NCBI GenBank assembly: GCA_017554325.1
Contig: JAFZIP010000021.1
Coordinates: 16,526 to 80,525 of the forward strand
Direction of reading: 5' to 3'
From: Bacteroidales bacterium
GTDB lineage: Bacteria; Bacteroidota; Bacteroidia; Bacteroidales; WCHB1-69
DNA length: 64,000 bases
This document shows, in pieces, positions 15,838-24,690 of this stretch. How positions within the stretch are numbered: the stretch's first letter is position 1; each line of letters opens with the position of its first letter. A program made the position numbers and the translations under genes. The notes under the pieces are model-generated. The model was not told where the DNA came from. It was given only the letters and a program-made list of their open reading frames with translations, and did not search any database.

Positions 15838-16345
15838 AATGGTGGATGTTCCGAACGATGCACGCATCGTTCGGAATGGTGCTGGCTTCGGCGCTGTGTT
15901 TGTGGCGTTTCGCGGCGGGTTGGTCCCGAGCCCTGTCGTGCATGTGTCGCGCGCCGCGACCCTGCGCACGGGTCGCCCCACACCAGGGGTTGACCCCCCT
16001 GGTTACAGATTTGTAACGCCTACGGCGTTAGTGATGACGGTCATCGCTCACACCCTGCACTCCCGTACAGAGTTGCTCATCGGGCGACCTCTCCGAGGCC
16101 CACGTCATCATAGCCATGCGTTTGCCGCGAGCGCATAGTCCCGAAGGAATGTCCTATTGTTAGCCTCACACGGTAGTGTGAGGTACGGGCGATGCAGCGT
16201 ATGGCCAATCGCGGCGCGGGTGTCGCGTGCACCGGAGCGTGATATCGCCCCGCCGAGAAATATCCATCATTATCCACCAACCCCCACCATTCCGCCGCGT
16301 AAGCGGCGGAACCTCCAATAATTACCGTGTCGCTCTGCTACGGCG
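15838..16345 (+). repeat. Composite hairpin-array repeat, copy A
   Basis: The ~500 bp segment closely resembles copy B (49276-49720) in order and sequence. It consists of the palindrome TTCCGAACGATGC/GCATCGTTCGGAA at 15849-15876, a TTTGTGGCGTTTCGCGGCG block, CCAGGGG/CCCCTGG at 15983-16002, AACGCC/GGCGTT near 16015, a CCTGCACTCCCGT block, GAGGCC-type and CCTCACAC/GTGTGAGG hairpins, GATGCAGCGTATGGCCAATCG, and an end with CCACCATTCCGCCGC then GCGGCGGAA. ORFs across it are in all frames with poor codon character. The left end lacks the AACGTTGG seen in copy B. The segment fills most of the gene-free gap 15681-16370; about 100 bp of A+T-rich DNA precedes it. Confidence 0.85.
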
Positions 16346-16370
16346 GACCCTCCAACGTTAACCACGTCGC

Positions 16371-17303
16371 TTAGAACTTCTTCATATCCTTGGGCTTGAT
16401 GGTACCCCAAGGGTGCTTTGTCAGTGTGGGGTCGTTGTACCATTCATCTATCTGCAACCTTTTCTTCCCCAAAACCATCTCATCCAAGAACCAGTCGATG
16501 AGTTCGAACTCCTTTTTGTAATAGGTGGCCACCTCGTGTCCCATGCCTTCGTATCGGCGGATGTAGAAGGGATAACCCTCTTTCTTGAACCGCTTTGCGA
16601 TGGTGTTGCTGCCGTAAAATCCCATGTTGAAGAATCGAATCTGCTTGTAGGGCACGAGATTGTCTTCAGTGCCGTGGCAGAACAGGGTGGGAGCGGGCGG
16701 TTGCACGCGGTATTTGAGCTTGCCTTTGTTGGTATAGACTGCGCCGGAGAAGGGCATGACGCCGGCATAGCGGAACGTGTCGGGCAACACCTCCGCGCCG
16801 TGTATGCGGTTGCCTAAGAAATAGTCGGCCTGCAGCACGGTGATGGCCCCGGCGCTGCTGCCGATGGTCACAATGTGAGCTGGGTCTATGGTGAAATATG
16901 GCGTGCTTAGCAAATTCTTCAGAATGTAATCCGTCGCGCTGATAAGGTCCTCGCCGGCCATCTCGAAGGCGTTGATGAACTTCTTGAGCCCGGTGGCCAT
17001 GCTGTAGTTGCTGTAGCTTTTCAGCCCTAAGCGGTAGTCAATGGCAACGACCACCCAGCCTTTGGCGGTGTAGTACTTCTGCAGATCCGGGATCTGCTTG
17101 TCGTTGCGCGCGCCGCCGATAAAGCCGCCGCCGAAGACGAAGATCATGCAGCTGTGCTCGGTATTCTGCTGCGCAGGTACATACACGTCCATCTTCAAGT
17201 GGTTGGTGTCCTTCACGGCATATTCGTATGTGAACATCTGTTGCGCCGTGGCTGTTAACAGCGAAACGATGGAAAGGAAGCAGATAAAAAGTGTTTTTCT
17301 CAT
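16371..17303 (-). CDS. Secreted alpha/beta hydrolase (carboxylesterase-like)
   Basis: The 310-residue protein has a signal peptide ending at TAQ (~20). The oxyanion-hole strand reads MIFVFGGGFIGG (~54-65) in place of the usual HGGG, the nucleophile elbow is IGSSAGA (~148-154), the acid lies in HGTEDNLVPY and the histidine in GMGHEV. It resembles the BD-FAE/carboxylesterase branch. It is 24 bp downstream of the SGNH-like gene on the same strand and may be the fourth gene of the rseP-MBOAT operon. Deacylation of a polysaccharide or small ester is plausible; the substrate is not evident. Confidence 0.8.
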   Translation of the reverse strand: MRKTLFICFLSIVSLLTATAQQMFTYEYAVKDTNHLKMDVYVPAQQNTEHSCMIFVFGGGFIGGARNDKQIPDLQKYYTAKGWVVVAIDYRLGLKSYSNYSMATGLKKFINAFEMAGEDLISATDYILKNLLSTPYFTIDPAHIVTIGSSAGAITVLQADYFLGNRIHGAEVLPDTFRYAGVMPFSGAVYTNKGKLKYRVQPPAPTLFCHGTEDNLVPYKQIRFFNMGFYGSNTIAKRFKKEGYPFYIRRYEGMGHEVATYYKKEFELIDWFLDEMVLGKKRLQIDEWYNDPTLTKHPWGTIKPKDMKKF

Positions 17304-17327
17304 TGCGGGTTGGGTTATGCTAAGTGA

Positions 17328-18359
17328 TTATTGGATGGCCTCGACGATGGCTTCGGCGACAATATTCCGACCATGCTGGTTGTAGTGCTCCGTCGGGAAT
17401 TCCCGTTCGAAGAAGTCATGGTCGCGCACCATGTACTGGTTGTTGACTATGGTGACGCCCTGCGGCTGATAGCGGTTGGCGATGTACTGCGCGTTCTTCT
17501 TCATCAGGAACTCCAGGTCTGGGCCAGCCAGAGTCTTGATTTGGTCCATGTTGTCGGCCAAAATGTGGAACACCAGTTTCCAACCACGCCGCTTGCAGAG
17601 CTCGACAATCTTGTCCAGATCCTTGATTCTCGGATTGTTGTCGTCCAACTGGTAGGCAAAATCCTTGATGTAGTGGCAGGTGAGCACGATGGTGTCCATA
17701 GAAACCTTCTGTCCGTTGTAAAGATGATCCTGCTGACCGATGGCTTTGTCCCATTCGGCGGCATTGTGATAGGGGAAGTAGTAGGGCAGTTTCAGCGTCT
17801 GATCTTCAAAACCTTGTCGTACCAGTATCTGCCTTTCATCCTCGGACCAGTGTGCGTAGGCCTTGAAAGCCAGCAACATCCTTTTGTAAAGTGCTGGGGC
17901 TTTTTTCATGAAAATCTGCTCTTTTTGCAGGGGCTTCTCCAAGTCCGAATAGATCCACTCGCTACTGAAGGAGCGCATGTTCACTGTCACTATGACAGTT
18001 TTGACGGGACTCTTGCGGGGAATGTTGCGCAGCATGTCGTAGTAAACACCGGCATGGCATGCGTCTTTGGACAGCTTGCCCACCTTGTGCCCGGGCATCA
18101 TGTCGTCAATCATCTCACTGATGGCCCGCTGGTCTTGGTCGTCGGGGCTGCAAGAATGGTTGGAGGATTCTCCCAAATAGATGATATCATCATCTTCCTC
18201 CACAGGAATGCGGGAATAGGTGATCAGTGTGCAGTTCTGATCGCGGTCCTTAGGATAGAGTGTGAAGCGATACACCAGGTCCAGTACCAACAAAACTGCT
18301 GCCAGCAGAAGGAATTTCCGCCCAAGTTGAAGGATTATATGTTTGGTTTCGTCGGTCAT
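17328..18359 (-). CDS. Membrane-anchored SGNH-like protein, MBOAT partner
   Basis: The 343-residue protein has an N-terminal membrane anchor (LLLAAVLLVLDLVYRF, ~16-31) and a periplasmic SGNH-like domain. IIYLGESSNHSC holds the block I GxS, and the C-terminus has EREFPTEHYNQHGR, a possible block V with D/E and H. Its ATG overlaps the MBOAT stop by one base (TGATG). The open frame extends upstream to 18470, but that would overlap the MBOAT gene. AlgJ/AlgX/DltD-type proteins paired with an MBOAT transfer the acyl group to a carbohydrate outside the membrane, which is the likely role here. Confidence 0.7.
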   Translation of the reverse strand: MTDETKHIILQLGRKFLLLAAVLLVLDLVYRFTLYPKDRDQNCTLITYSRIPVEEDDDIIYLGESSNHSCSPDDQDQRAISEMIDDMMPGHKVGKLSKDACHAGVYYDMLRNIPRKSPVKTVIVTVNMRSFSSEWIYSDLEKPLQKEQIFMKKAPALYKRMLLAFKAYAHWSEDERQILVRQGFEDQTLKLPYYFPYHNAAEWDKAIGQQDHLYNGQKVSMDTIVLTCHYIKDFAYQLDDNNPRIKDLDKIVELCKRRGWKLVFHILADNMDQIKTLAGPDLEFLMKKNAQYIANRYQPQGVTIVNNQYMVRDHDFFEREFPTEHYNQHGRNIVAEAIVEAIQ

Positions 18360-19780
18360 CAGAACTGGAAATAGATGAATGGATAATGTTGCACGGAGGA
18401 CAGGGCAATGATGGAGAATATCATGACGGCATAGATGCTCCAGCGCACGTATATGTTGCGTTGGCTGCACCAGCGGTCAAAACGCTGCTGTCGAAGGATG
18501 AGGTCGATGCAGACAAATAGCGCTAAGGCCAACCAAGTGGTCACGTTGACGTGCAGCTGATTGGCGTGTGCGCCGTTGCGCACCCATGCGGAGAGCACGT
18601 CGCGCAGGTTGCCGAAGGAGGTGGCCCTGAACACACACCATAGCAGGGTTACGATTGCAAACGTCTTGAAAATGTTGATCCCTTGGATGATGTGTTTGCC
18701 GGTTTTGTTCTGGATTTTGTCGAAGAAATGGATGTTGCGCAGCCCACGTTCCAGGATGAGCAACACGCCGTAGGCGAAGCCCCAGATCATGAAGGTCCAG
18801 TTGGCGCCGTGCCAGATGCCGCACACGGTGAACACGATCAGGGTGTTGAGCATCCAGCGGGGAATGGCCACGCGGTTGCCGCCTAATGGGATGTAGAGGT
18901 AGTCGCGGAACCATGAAGACAATGAAATGTGCCACCGGCGCCAGAACTCCTGAATGCTGTTGGCTTGATATGGCGCCTTGAAGTTGTCGATCAGCGTGAA
19001 ACCCATGCAAAGGGCGCACCCCAAGGCAATGGTGGAGTATCCGAAGAAGTCACCGTAGATTTGGAAAGAGTAAAAAATCATCCCAAGGGTGATGTCCAGA
19101 GAACTGAAATCTTGCGGGTTTGCATAGATTTTGTCCACATATACTCCCAAGTTGTCGGCTACCACCATCTTTAAAAACAAGCCGAACAGTATGAGCCGAA
19201 GGCCGTTGGCGATATGGTCGTATTGCAGCGTCTTCTCCTCGTGCAGTTGGCGAAGCAGGTTCTGTGGCCGCTCAATGGGACCGGTGACCAGCTGGGGATA
19301 GAACATTACATATAATGAATAGTAGCCGAAGTGCCGTTCCGCCTTCTGGTTACCGCGATAGACTTCTATCACATAGCTCAAGCTTTGGAACGTATGGAAC
19401 GAAAGACCTATTGGCAGGGCAATGCTCAGCACCTTGTCAGGCTTTGCCCATCCGAAATGTTGGGCCAATGCCACGAAATTGGCGCTGCAGAAATTCAGAT
19501 ATTTGAAAATAAAGAGCACCAGACAGGTGGATATGATGCTGATGATAAGGCATTTCTTTTTTCTGGAAGGATCGTCTTGCCACTCTTCGATGAGTATGCC
19601 GGCCGTGTAGTCGATGGCGATGGTGACCAAGAGAATGAGGATGTACTTGGGAATGAACCACATGTAGAAAAAGCAGCTCGCACCCAGCAAAAGCAGCCAT
19701 CGGAATCTGTTCGGTATCAGATAGAACAGAATGGTTACTATCGGGAAGAAAATCAGAAATTCAATGGAATTAAATAACAT
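18359..19780 (-). CDS. MBOAT family O-acyltransferase (AlgI/DltB-like)
   Basis: The 473-residue protein has about 10-12 membrane segments. The core motif FWRRWHISLSSWFRDYLYIPLGGNR and the catalytic-histidine block GIWHGANWTFMIWG are both intact. It opens MLFNSIEFLIFFPIVTILFYLIP, the standard start of this family. It would move an acyl group across the inner membrane to the SGNH-like partner encoded next. Its ATG overlaps the rseP stop by one base, so it is translationally coupled to rseP, an unusual pairing. Confidence 0.92.
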   Translation of the reverse strand: MLFNSIEFLIFFPIVTILFYLIPNRFRWLLLLGASCFFYMWFIPKYILILLVTIAIDYTAGILIEEWQDDPSRKKKCLIISIISTCLVLFIFKYLNFCSANFVALAQHFGWAKPDKVLSIALPIGLSFHTFQSLSYVIEVYRGNQKAERHFGYYSLYVMFYPQLVTGPIERPQNLLRQLHEEKTLQYDHIANGLRLILFGLFLKMVVADNLGVYVDKIYANPQDFSSLDITLGMIFYSFQIYGDFFGYSTIALGCALCMGFTLIDNFKAPYQANSIQEFWRRWHISLSSWFRDYLYIPLGGNRVAIPRWMLNTLIVFTVCGIWHGANWTFMIWGFAYGVLLILERGLRNIHFFDKIQNKTGKHIIQGINIFKTFAIVTLLWCVFRATSFGNLRDVLSAWVRNGAHANQLHVNVTTWLALALFVCIDLILRQQRFDRWCSQRNIYVRWSIYAVMIFSIIALSSVQHYPFIYFQF

Positions 19781-21171
19781 TATTTAAAGAAGAACCTTCT
19801 GAAATCAAGACCTAATGCGTAAACCATCAAGGCGATCAACAGGGCAAAGCCGATGGTGTTGGCGATACCGAGGAACTTGTCGCTCGGCTTCTTGCCTGTG
19901 ATCATCTCGAAGAAGATGAACAAGAGGTAGCCGCCATCCAAGCCAGGGATGGGGATGATGTTCATGAAGGCGAGGATGATGCCTAACAGGGCGGTCATGT
20001 TCCAGAAACGGTACCAATCCCATACTTTCGGGAAGATGCTACCGATGGTGAGGAAACTGCCCAACTGCGTGGCACCCTCTTTGGTGAAGATGATCTTGAA
20101 CTGCTTCACGTAGTCGCCCAGCGTGCTGAAGCCCATGACAATGCCTTTGGGGATGGATTGGAAGAAGTTGTATTCTTCCTGCACAGTGCCAAAGAACTGG
20201 TAAGGCTGTTTGGGCGCCACACCGATTGCACCGAGGGAGTCAAGGCGTACGGAGGTGTGGTAGAGGCTGTCGCCGCGGTAGTAGGCGATGTCGAGTTCCT
20301 GGCTTTTGTTGTTGAGGAATGTCTTCTTGAAATCGAAGAAGCAGAACAGGGTGGAGTCGTTCACCCCGACGAGGCTGTCGCCTTTCTGCAAACCGGCCTT
20401 TGCGGCGGGTGTCTCTGCCAATACACTGTCGATGACGAATGGAAAACGGTAATTGCAGAAGGGTTCTCCCTGTTTGCTGGCGCCAACCACTTTGCGGGCG
20501 AGGGTCTTAGGGATGTTCAGCACCACTTGCTCTCCGTTGCGTTCCACGGTGACGGTCTTCACGTCTTCCAAGAGGATGTCGTTGGAGAAGTCGCCCAATG
20601 TCTGTGGCTTGACGGTGTCAATGCGCAGGATCTTGTCGCCGTTCTGGAAGCCGGCGTCTAACATCTCCTGTGAGAACTCCAGACCATAGCGGGCATTCTC
20701 AAGTGGAATGTACTCGCGGCCCCATGTGTAGCATACGGCAATGTAGATGATGAGGGCGGACAGGAAGTTGACGAGCACGCCGCCGGAGATGACTAACAGA
20801 CGTTGCCATGCCGGTTTGGCGCGGAATTCCCAAGGATGGATCTCTTCGCTCAAATCGGAGGCTTTGGTCTTCTCATCCACCATGCCGTTGATGGCGCAAT
20901 AGCCGCCTAACGGAAGCCAGCCCAGACCCCATTCGGTGCTCTCCGGATGGTCGGCCCACTCCTTGGGTGGCCTACCCGAGAAGAAACTGTAGTGCATCTT
21001 CCCGTCAAAACGTTTCATTCTTATGATGGAGAAACCGGGATTGAAGAACATGTAGAACTGATCTACCCGTATTTTGAACAGCTTGGCGAACGCGAAATGT
21101 CCCAACTCGTGTGTCATGATAAGGAAGGCCAAACTCGCGACCAATCCCAGTATTTGTGTAGCAATGCCCAT
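19780..21171 (-). CDS. rseP: RIP metalloprotease RseP (site-2 protease)
   Basis: The 463-residue protein has the zinc motif HELGH at residues 21-25 in the first membrane helix. A periplasmic PDZ domain is present (AGLQKGDSLVGVNDS, ~265-280), with a second PDZ-like segment before it (DAGFQNGDKILRIDT). The second zinc region is NIIPIPGLDGGYL near the C-terminus. It cleaves anti-sigma factors and remnant signal peptides within the membrane. It is the first gene of a four-gene minus-strand operon, from a promoter at 21193-21200. Confidence 0.95.
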   Translation of the reverse strand: MGIATQILGLVASLAFLIMTHELGHFAFAKLFKIRVDQFYMFFNPGFSIIRMKRFDGKMHYSFFSGRPPKEWADHPESTEWGLGWLPLGGYCAINGMVDEKTKASDLSEEIHPWEFRAKPAWQRLLVISGGVLVNFLSALIIYIAVCYTWGREYIPLENARYGLEFSQEMLDAGFQNGDKILRIDTVKPQTLGDFSNDILLEDVKTVTVERNGEQVVLNIPKTLARKVVGASKQGEPFCNYRFPFVIDSVLAETPAAKAGLQKGDSLVGVNDSTLFCFFDFKKTFLNNKSQELDIAYYRGDSLYHTSVRLDSLGAIGVAPKQPYQFFGTVQEEYNFFQSIPKGIVMGFSTLGDYVKQFKIIFTKEGATQLGSFLTIGSIFPKVWDWYRFWNMTALLGIILAFMNIIPIPGLDGGYLLFIFFEMITGKKPSDKFLGIANTIGFALLIALMVYALGLDFRRFFFK

Positions 21172-21187
21172 AGTCTATTTTTTTTAA

Positions 21188-21245
21188 GGCGGCAAAGATA
21201 CAAAAAATGGTGGAAGTGATAAACTCTTTTTGTATCTTTGCCGCC
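21188..21245. promoter_or_regulatory. Divergent promoters forming a 19 bp inverted repeat
   Basis: GGCGGCAAAGATACAAAAA (21188-21206) is exactly repeated in reverse complement at 21227-21245 with a 20 bp spacer. Each arm carries a TATCTTTG -7 box: 21193-21200 reading toward rseP (ATG 21171) and 21233-21240 reading toward the DUF349 gene (ATG 21291). The two start regions are therefore mirror images. Confidence 0.8.
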
Positions 21246-21290
21246 CTGAATTTTTAACCTATTTTATTATTCTAAAACATTTAAAATTTT

Positions 21291-23474
21291 ATGGAACAAC
21301 AAGATCTTCTTCCTCAAGAGAATGCCGAAATGCAGAATCAAGAGATGAACTCCGGCGCTTCTGTTGAAGCCCAAAACATTACGACACAAGAATCTCCCGC
21401 ACCTGCAGAGGAAACTGAAACGGTGACCGCGGAACCGCAGACCCCGCAAGAGGAGACATCTGCCCAGACCGAACCCGCCGCGCAGGCCGAACCTGTCGAG
21501 ACCGAGCCCAAATCCGCCGAAGAGATGATGGCCGAGATGGACCAGCAGCAGACCGCCGAAGAGCCCGTCACTGCCGCCGAAGCAGAAGCAGAAGCTACTG
21601 CCGAGGAACCTGCCGAGACACTGGAACAGGTGGAGGCTGAATACGCCGACTTTGACCTGGAAAAGAGCGTGAACGAATTGGAACGCCTGGTGGAAGAACC
21701 CAACTTCAACATAATTAAACAGAGAGTGGGTGTGCTCCGCAGCAAGATAATTGACTTCCTGCGTGAACGCAAACGTGCCGCCATCGCTGCTTACAATGCC
21801 GCCAAGGCCGCTGCCGAGGCTGCCGCCGCAGAAAATCCCGATGCTCCCGCCCAGGAGGTGGAAGCCCCGTCCAATGAACCCGATGAAATCGAAGTGCGCT
21901 TCAACAAGGCATTTCAGAAATATAAAGACTCCAAGGCCAAATTCATCGAGGCCCTGGAAGCCCAGAAACAAAAGAATCTCGAGTCCAAGAATCGTATCAT
22001 TGAAGGACTCAGAAACCTGATCGAGACCGAATCCAACCTCAAGAACCTCAATGACAAGTTCAAAGAGCTTCAGGAGCAATGGAAGAACATCGGTCCCGTT
22101 CCGCAAAGCGAATCTACCAACCTCTGGCAGAACTACCACTTCTATGTGGAGAAGTTCTTCGACATCATCCGCCTCAACAAGGAGGCCCGTGAGATGGACT
22201 ACAAGAAGAATCTGGAGAGCAAGCTCGAACTTTGCGAGAAGGCTGAATCCCTGTTGTTGGTGGATTCCATCAACCAGTCATTCAAGGATCTCCAGAGCCT
22301 GCACGAGCAGTGGAAGGAGATAGGACCTGTTCCCGAGGACAAGAAAGAGGAAGTCTGGGAACGCTTCAAAGCCGCTTCCGACCAGATCAACGCCCGCAGA
22401 AAAGAGTTCTACGACAAGCTGTTCGCCGAAGAACAGAACAATTACAACGCCAAGGTGGTGCTCTGCGAGCAAGCCGAGGAGATTGTCTCTCATTCTGCAG
22501 AGGCCGTGAAGGAATACAATGAGGTAAGCGAGAAACTGACCGAGTTACTGAACATCTGGAAGACCCTCGGACCGGCTCCCGCCAAGCTGAATGACGAGAT
22601 TTGGAACCGTTTCAAATCTACGTTGGATAAATTCTTCACCCAGAAGAAAGAGTATTTCCAACAGATCAAGGATACGCAAATGCAGAACTACAATCAGAAG
22701 CTGAACTTGGCCATCCAGGCTGAGGGTATTGCTACCCGTACCGACTGGAAACAGGCCACCGCCGAAATGCTGAATCTGCAATCTGAGTGGAAGACTATCG
22801 GCGCCACCCCGCGCAAATATTCCGACCAGATTTGGAAACGCTTCCGCGCTGCTTGCGACAAGTTCTTTGAGGCTAAATCTCATTATTTCAACAATATCCA
22901 GGAAGTTGAAGCTGAAAATCTTCAGAAGAAGGAAGAACTCATCCAGAAGATTCTCACCCACGAGTTCAGCGACGACCGCAATGCCAACATGGAGGCTTTG
23001 AAGGAGTATCAGAACGAGTGGATCGCCATCGGTTATGTTCCTAAAAAAGACAAGGACAGAATCTATACCGAGTACCGTGAGGCTTTGAACAAGCGCTTCG
23101 CCGAGCTGAAAATCAGTGCCGAGGATATGCGCCACAACCGCTTCAGAAGCAAGATTGACAACATCCTCAGCAATCCGAATGCCGAGAAGATGATTGACAA
23201 AGAGAAAAACTTCCTGAAGAACAAGCTGACGCAATTGAAAGAAGACATCAGCTTGTGGGAGAACAATCTCGGTTTCTTCTCCAACTCCAAGAATGCCGAA
23301 ATCATCACGGCTGAGTTCCGCAAGAAGATTGATGCCGCCAAGGAGGAAATCAAGGATCTGGAATACAAGATCAAGATGATGAACAACCCGAAGCCTTCCC
23401 AAGAGGCAGAGACACCTGCCAGTGAACCTGAGAGTGCAGGCGAGACTGCTCCTGAGGAGACGCAAGAGGCGTAA
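21291..23474 (+). CDS. DUF349 domain protein
   Basis: The 727-residue protein lacks a signal peptide. Residues 1-~125 are low-complexity and rich in Glu, Ala, Pro and Thr. The rest is a long run of helical DUF349 repeats, each with a phrase such as QEQWKNIGPVPQSESTNLWQNY, EQWKEIGPVPEDKKEEVWERF, NIWKTLGPAPAKLNDEIWNRF, SEWKTIGATPRKYSDQIWKRF or NEWIAIGYVPKKDKDRIYTEY (at least five). A coiled coil and a second acidic tail follow. Function is unknown; in other bacteria DUF349 proteins are linked to nucleic-acid association or surface hydrophobicity. It has its own promoter, mirrored with that of rseP. Confidence 0.9.
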   Translation: MEQQDLLPQENAEMQNQEMNSGASVEAQNITTQESPAPAEETETVTAEPQTPQEETSAQTEPAAQAEPVETEPKSAEEMMAEMDQQQTAEEPVTAAEAEAEATAEEPAETLEQVEAEYADFDLEKSVNELERLVEEPNFNIIKQRVGVLRSKIIDFLRERKRAAIAAYNAAKAAAEAAAAENPDAPAQEVEAPSNEPDEIEVRFNKAFQKYKDSKAKFIEALEAQKQKNLESKNRIIEGLRNLIETESNLKNLNDKFKELQEQWKNIGPVPQSESTNLWQNYHFYVEKFFDIIRLNKEAREMDYKKNLESKLELCEKAESLLLVDSINQSFKDLQSLHEQWKEIGPVPEDKKEEVWERFKAASDQINARRKEFYDKLFAEEQNNYNAKVVLCEQAEEIVSHSAEAVKEYNEVSEKLTELLNIWKTLGPAPAKLNDEIWNRFKSTLDKFFTQKKEYFQQIKDTQMQNYNQKLNLAIQAEGIATRTDWKQATAEMLNLQSEWKTIGATPRKYSDQIWKRFRAACDKFFEAKSHYFNNIQEVEAENLQKKEELIQKILTHEFSDDRNANMEALKEYQNEWIAIGYVPKKDKDRIYTEYREALNKRFAELKISAEDMRHNRFRSKIDNILSNPNAEKMIDKEKNFLKNKLTQLKEDISLWENNLGFFSNSKNAEIITAEFRKKIDAAKEEIKDLEYKIKMMNNPKPSQEAETPASEPESAGETAPEETQEA

Positions 23475-23479
23475 TAAAT

Positions 23480-23941
23480 ATGAGAATTTTCAAGTGCTTT
23501 ATAATTAGCATATTGTGTTTTTCTTCTTTGTCTGCGGTTGCACAAACAGCCGCAGACAAAATTTTAGGTGTCTATTACATTTCGGACGACCAGTCGGACG
23601 AGGATTGCAAGATCAAGATTACCAAAACTTCCTCTGGGTTGTATGAGGGGCAGGTGATTTGGGTGAAGAATCCGTATTTCAAGGACGGCTCCCGGAAGTG
23701 CGATATCAAGAATCCGGACCCGAAGAAGCGCAACACGCCATGCGACAAGATCAAGCTGCTGTTCCATTTCCGTTATGATGCCAAAGGCAACAAATGGGTG
23801 GACGGCGAGATCTACGACCCTGTGCACGGCAAGTACTACAAGAGCCGAATGTGGTTTGAAAAGGAGAATGTCTTGCGCGTGCGCGGCTACATCGGCGTGC
23901 CCGCCTTCGGCAGGACGATGACATGGAAAAAAATAGGATAA
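23480..23941 (+). CDS. Exported DUF2147 protein
   Basis: The 153-residue protein has a signal peptide ending at VAQ (~22). The DUF2147 beta-barrel-like pattern is clear: ILGVYYIS, KIKITKTSSGLYEGQVIWV, DP..R..PCDKI, KWVDGEIYDPVHGKYYKSRMWF, LRVRGYIGVPAFGRTMTWKKI. It starts 5 bp after the DUF349 gene. Members are small periplasmic proteins with a fatty-acid-binding-protein-like fold and no confirmed function. Confidence 0.9.
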   Translation: MRIFKCFIISILCFSSLSAVAQTAADKILGVYYISDDQSDEDCKIKITKTSSGLYEGQVIWVKNPYFKDGSRKCDIKNPDPKKRNTPCDKIKLLFHFRYDAKGNKWVDGEIYDPVHGKYYKSRMWFEKENVLRVRGYIGVPAFGRTMTWKKIG

Positions 23942-23943
23942 CT

Positions 23944-24330
23944 ATGGAAAAACTGGATGTACGAATCGACAAGTGGCTCTGGATGGTGCGCCTGTTCAAG
24001 ACGCGCTCCATGGCTACGGAGGCCTGCAACGCGGGCAAAGTGAAGTTGGATGGCATCAATGTGAAGCCCTCCCGCGAGGTGCGCACGGAAGAGGTTTATG
24101 AGGTGCACATCGGCTCGCTGAACAAGACCGTGAAAGCCTTAGGCACGCCCAAGAGCAGGGTAGGAGCCCCATTGGTTCCGCAGTACATGGAAGACCTGAC
24201 TCCGCAAGAGGAATATGACCGCATGAAAACATTGAAAACGGCAGAATACCGTCCGCATGGCCTGGGCCGCCCCACCAAACGCGACCGCCGTCAGCTGGAA
24301 TACGTGAAGAGCCGCTACGCCGAGGAGTAG
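23944..24330 (+). CDS. hslR: Hsp15-type S4 RNA-binding protein
   Basis: The 128-residue protein begins MEKLDVRIDKWLWMVRLFKTRSMATEACNAG, the S4 domain of Hsp15, and ends with the basic RPHGLGRPTKRDRRQLEYVKSRY tail typical of the family. Hsp15 binds free 50S subunits that carry a stalled nascent chain. An in-frame ATG at 23923 also exists, but it lies inside the DUF2147 gene; 23944, 2 bp after that stop, matches the family start. Confidence 0.88.
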   Translation: MEKLDVRIDKWLWMVRLFKTRSMATEACNAGKVKLDGINVKPSREVRTEEVYEVHIGSLNKTVKALGTPKSRVGAPLVPQYMEDLTPQEEYDRMKTLKTAEYRPHGLGRPTKRDRRQLEYVKSRYAEE

Positions 24331-24592
24331 GGGACAGGGTTCAGTGAACAGTTATCAGTGATCAGTGATAACTGTTCCTTTATATCTTCATTTCTTAACT
24401 TCTTAATTCCTTAACCAAGATCGCAGCCCGTAGGGCTGCAAAGCTCGGTAGCGTTGGGTATGTGCGTGGATGTTCGCACGCCGTAGGTGTAATGTGAAAT
24501 GGGGAATGATGGGAGTGTGTTGTGGTGTGGTTAGGGGAAACAAAGAAGGGTGTAAAAAAAACCTTATTAGTGTCGCTGTATGAAAAATTGTG
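24331..24592. other. Gene-free, repeat-containing stretch after hslR
   Basis: The stretch contains an inverted repeat AACAGTTATCA/TGATAACTGTT around 24347-24377 and the unit GCAGCCC-GTA-GGGCTGC (24423-24439) followed by AAAGCTCGGTAGCG. That unit is similar in layout to 43901-43930. No ORF with coding character was seen. Confidence 0.6.
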
Positions 24593-24690
24593 TATTTTTG
24601 CAGCGGAGTCAAAGTCATGCTTTGGCTGACGATTCTACGGATTCGTCGATTCAGGAGCCGGTGACTGCGTCATTGGCTTTCTGCTTTATA
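24593..24690 (+). ncRNA. Candidate small RNA with three consecutive hairpins
   Basis: A TATTTTTG -7 box (24593-24600) is followed by GTCAAAG/CTTTGGC (24608-24626), GACGA/TCGTC (24628-24647) and GCCGGTGAC-TGC-GTCATTGGC (24657-24677, 9 bp with G-U pairs) leading into TTTCTGCTTT. There is no ORF. No known family recognised. Confidence 0.35.

Noticed and set aside
15804..16280. Several short ORFs across hairpin repeat copy A
   Set aside because: Overlapping frames on both strands, not preserved in the same frame in copy B, and made of palindrome translations. Better explained as a non-coding repeat.
24601..24690. tRNA gene
   Set aside because: Three hairpins are present, but there is no acceptor stem joining the ends, no T-loop GTTCGA and no CCA-type end.
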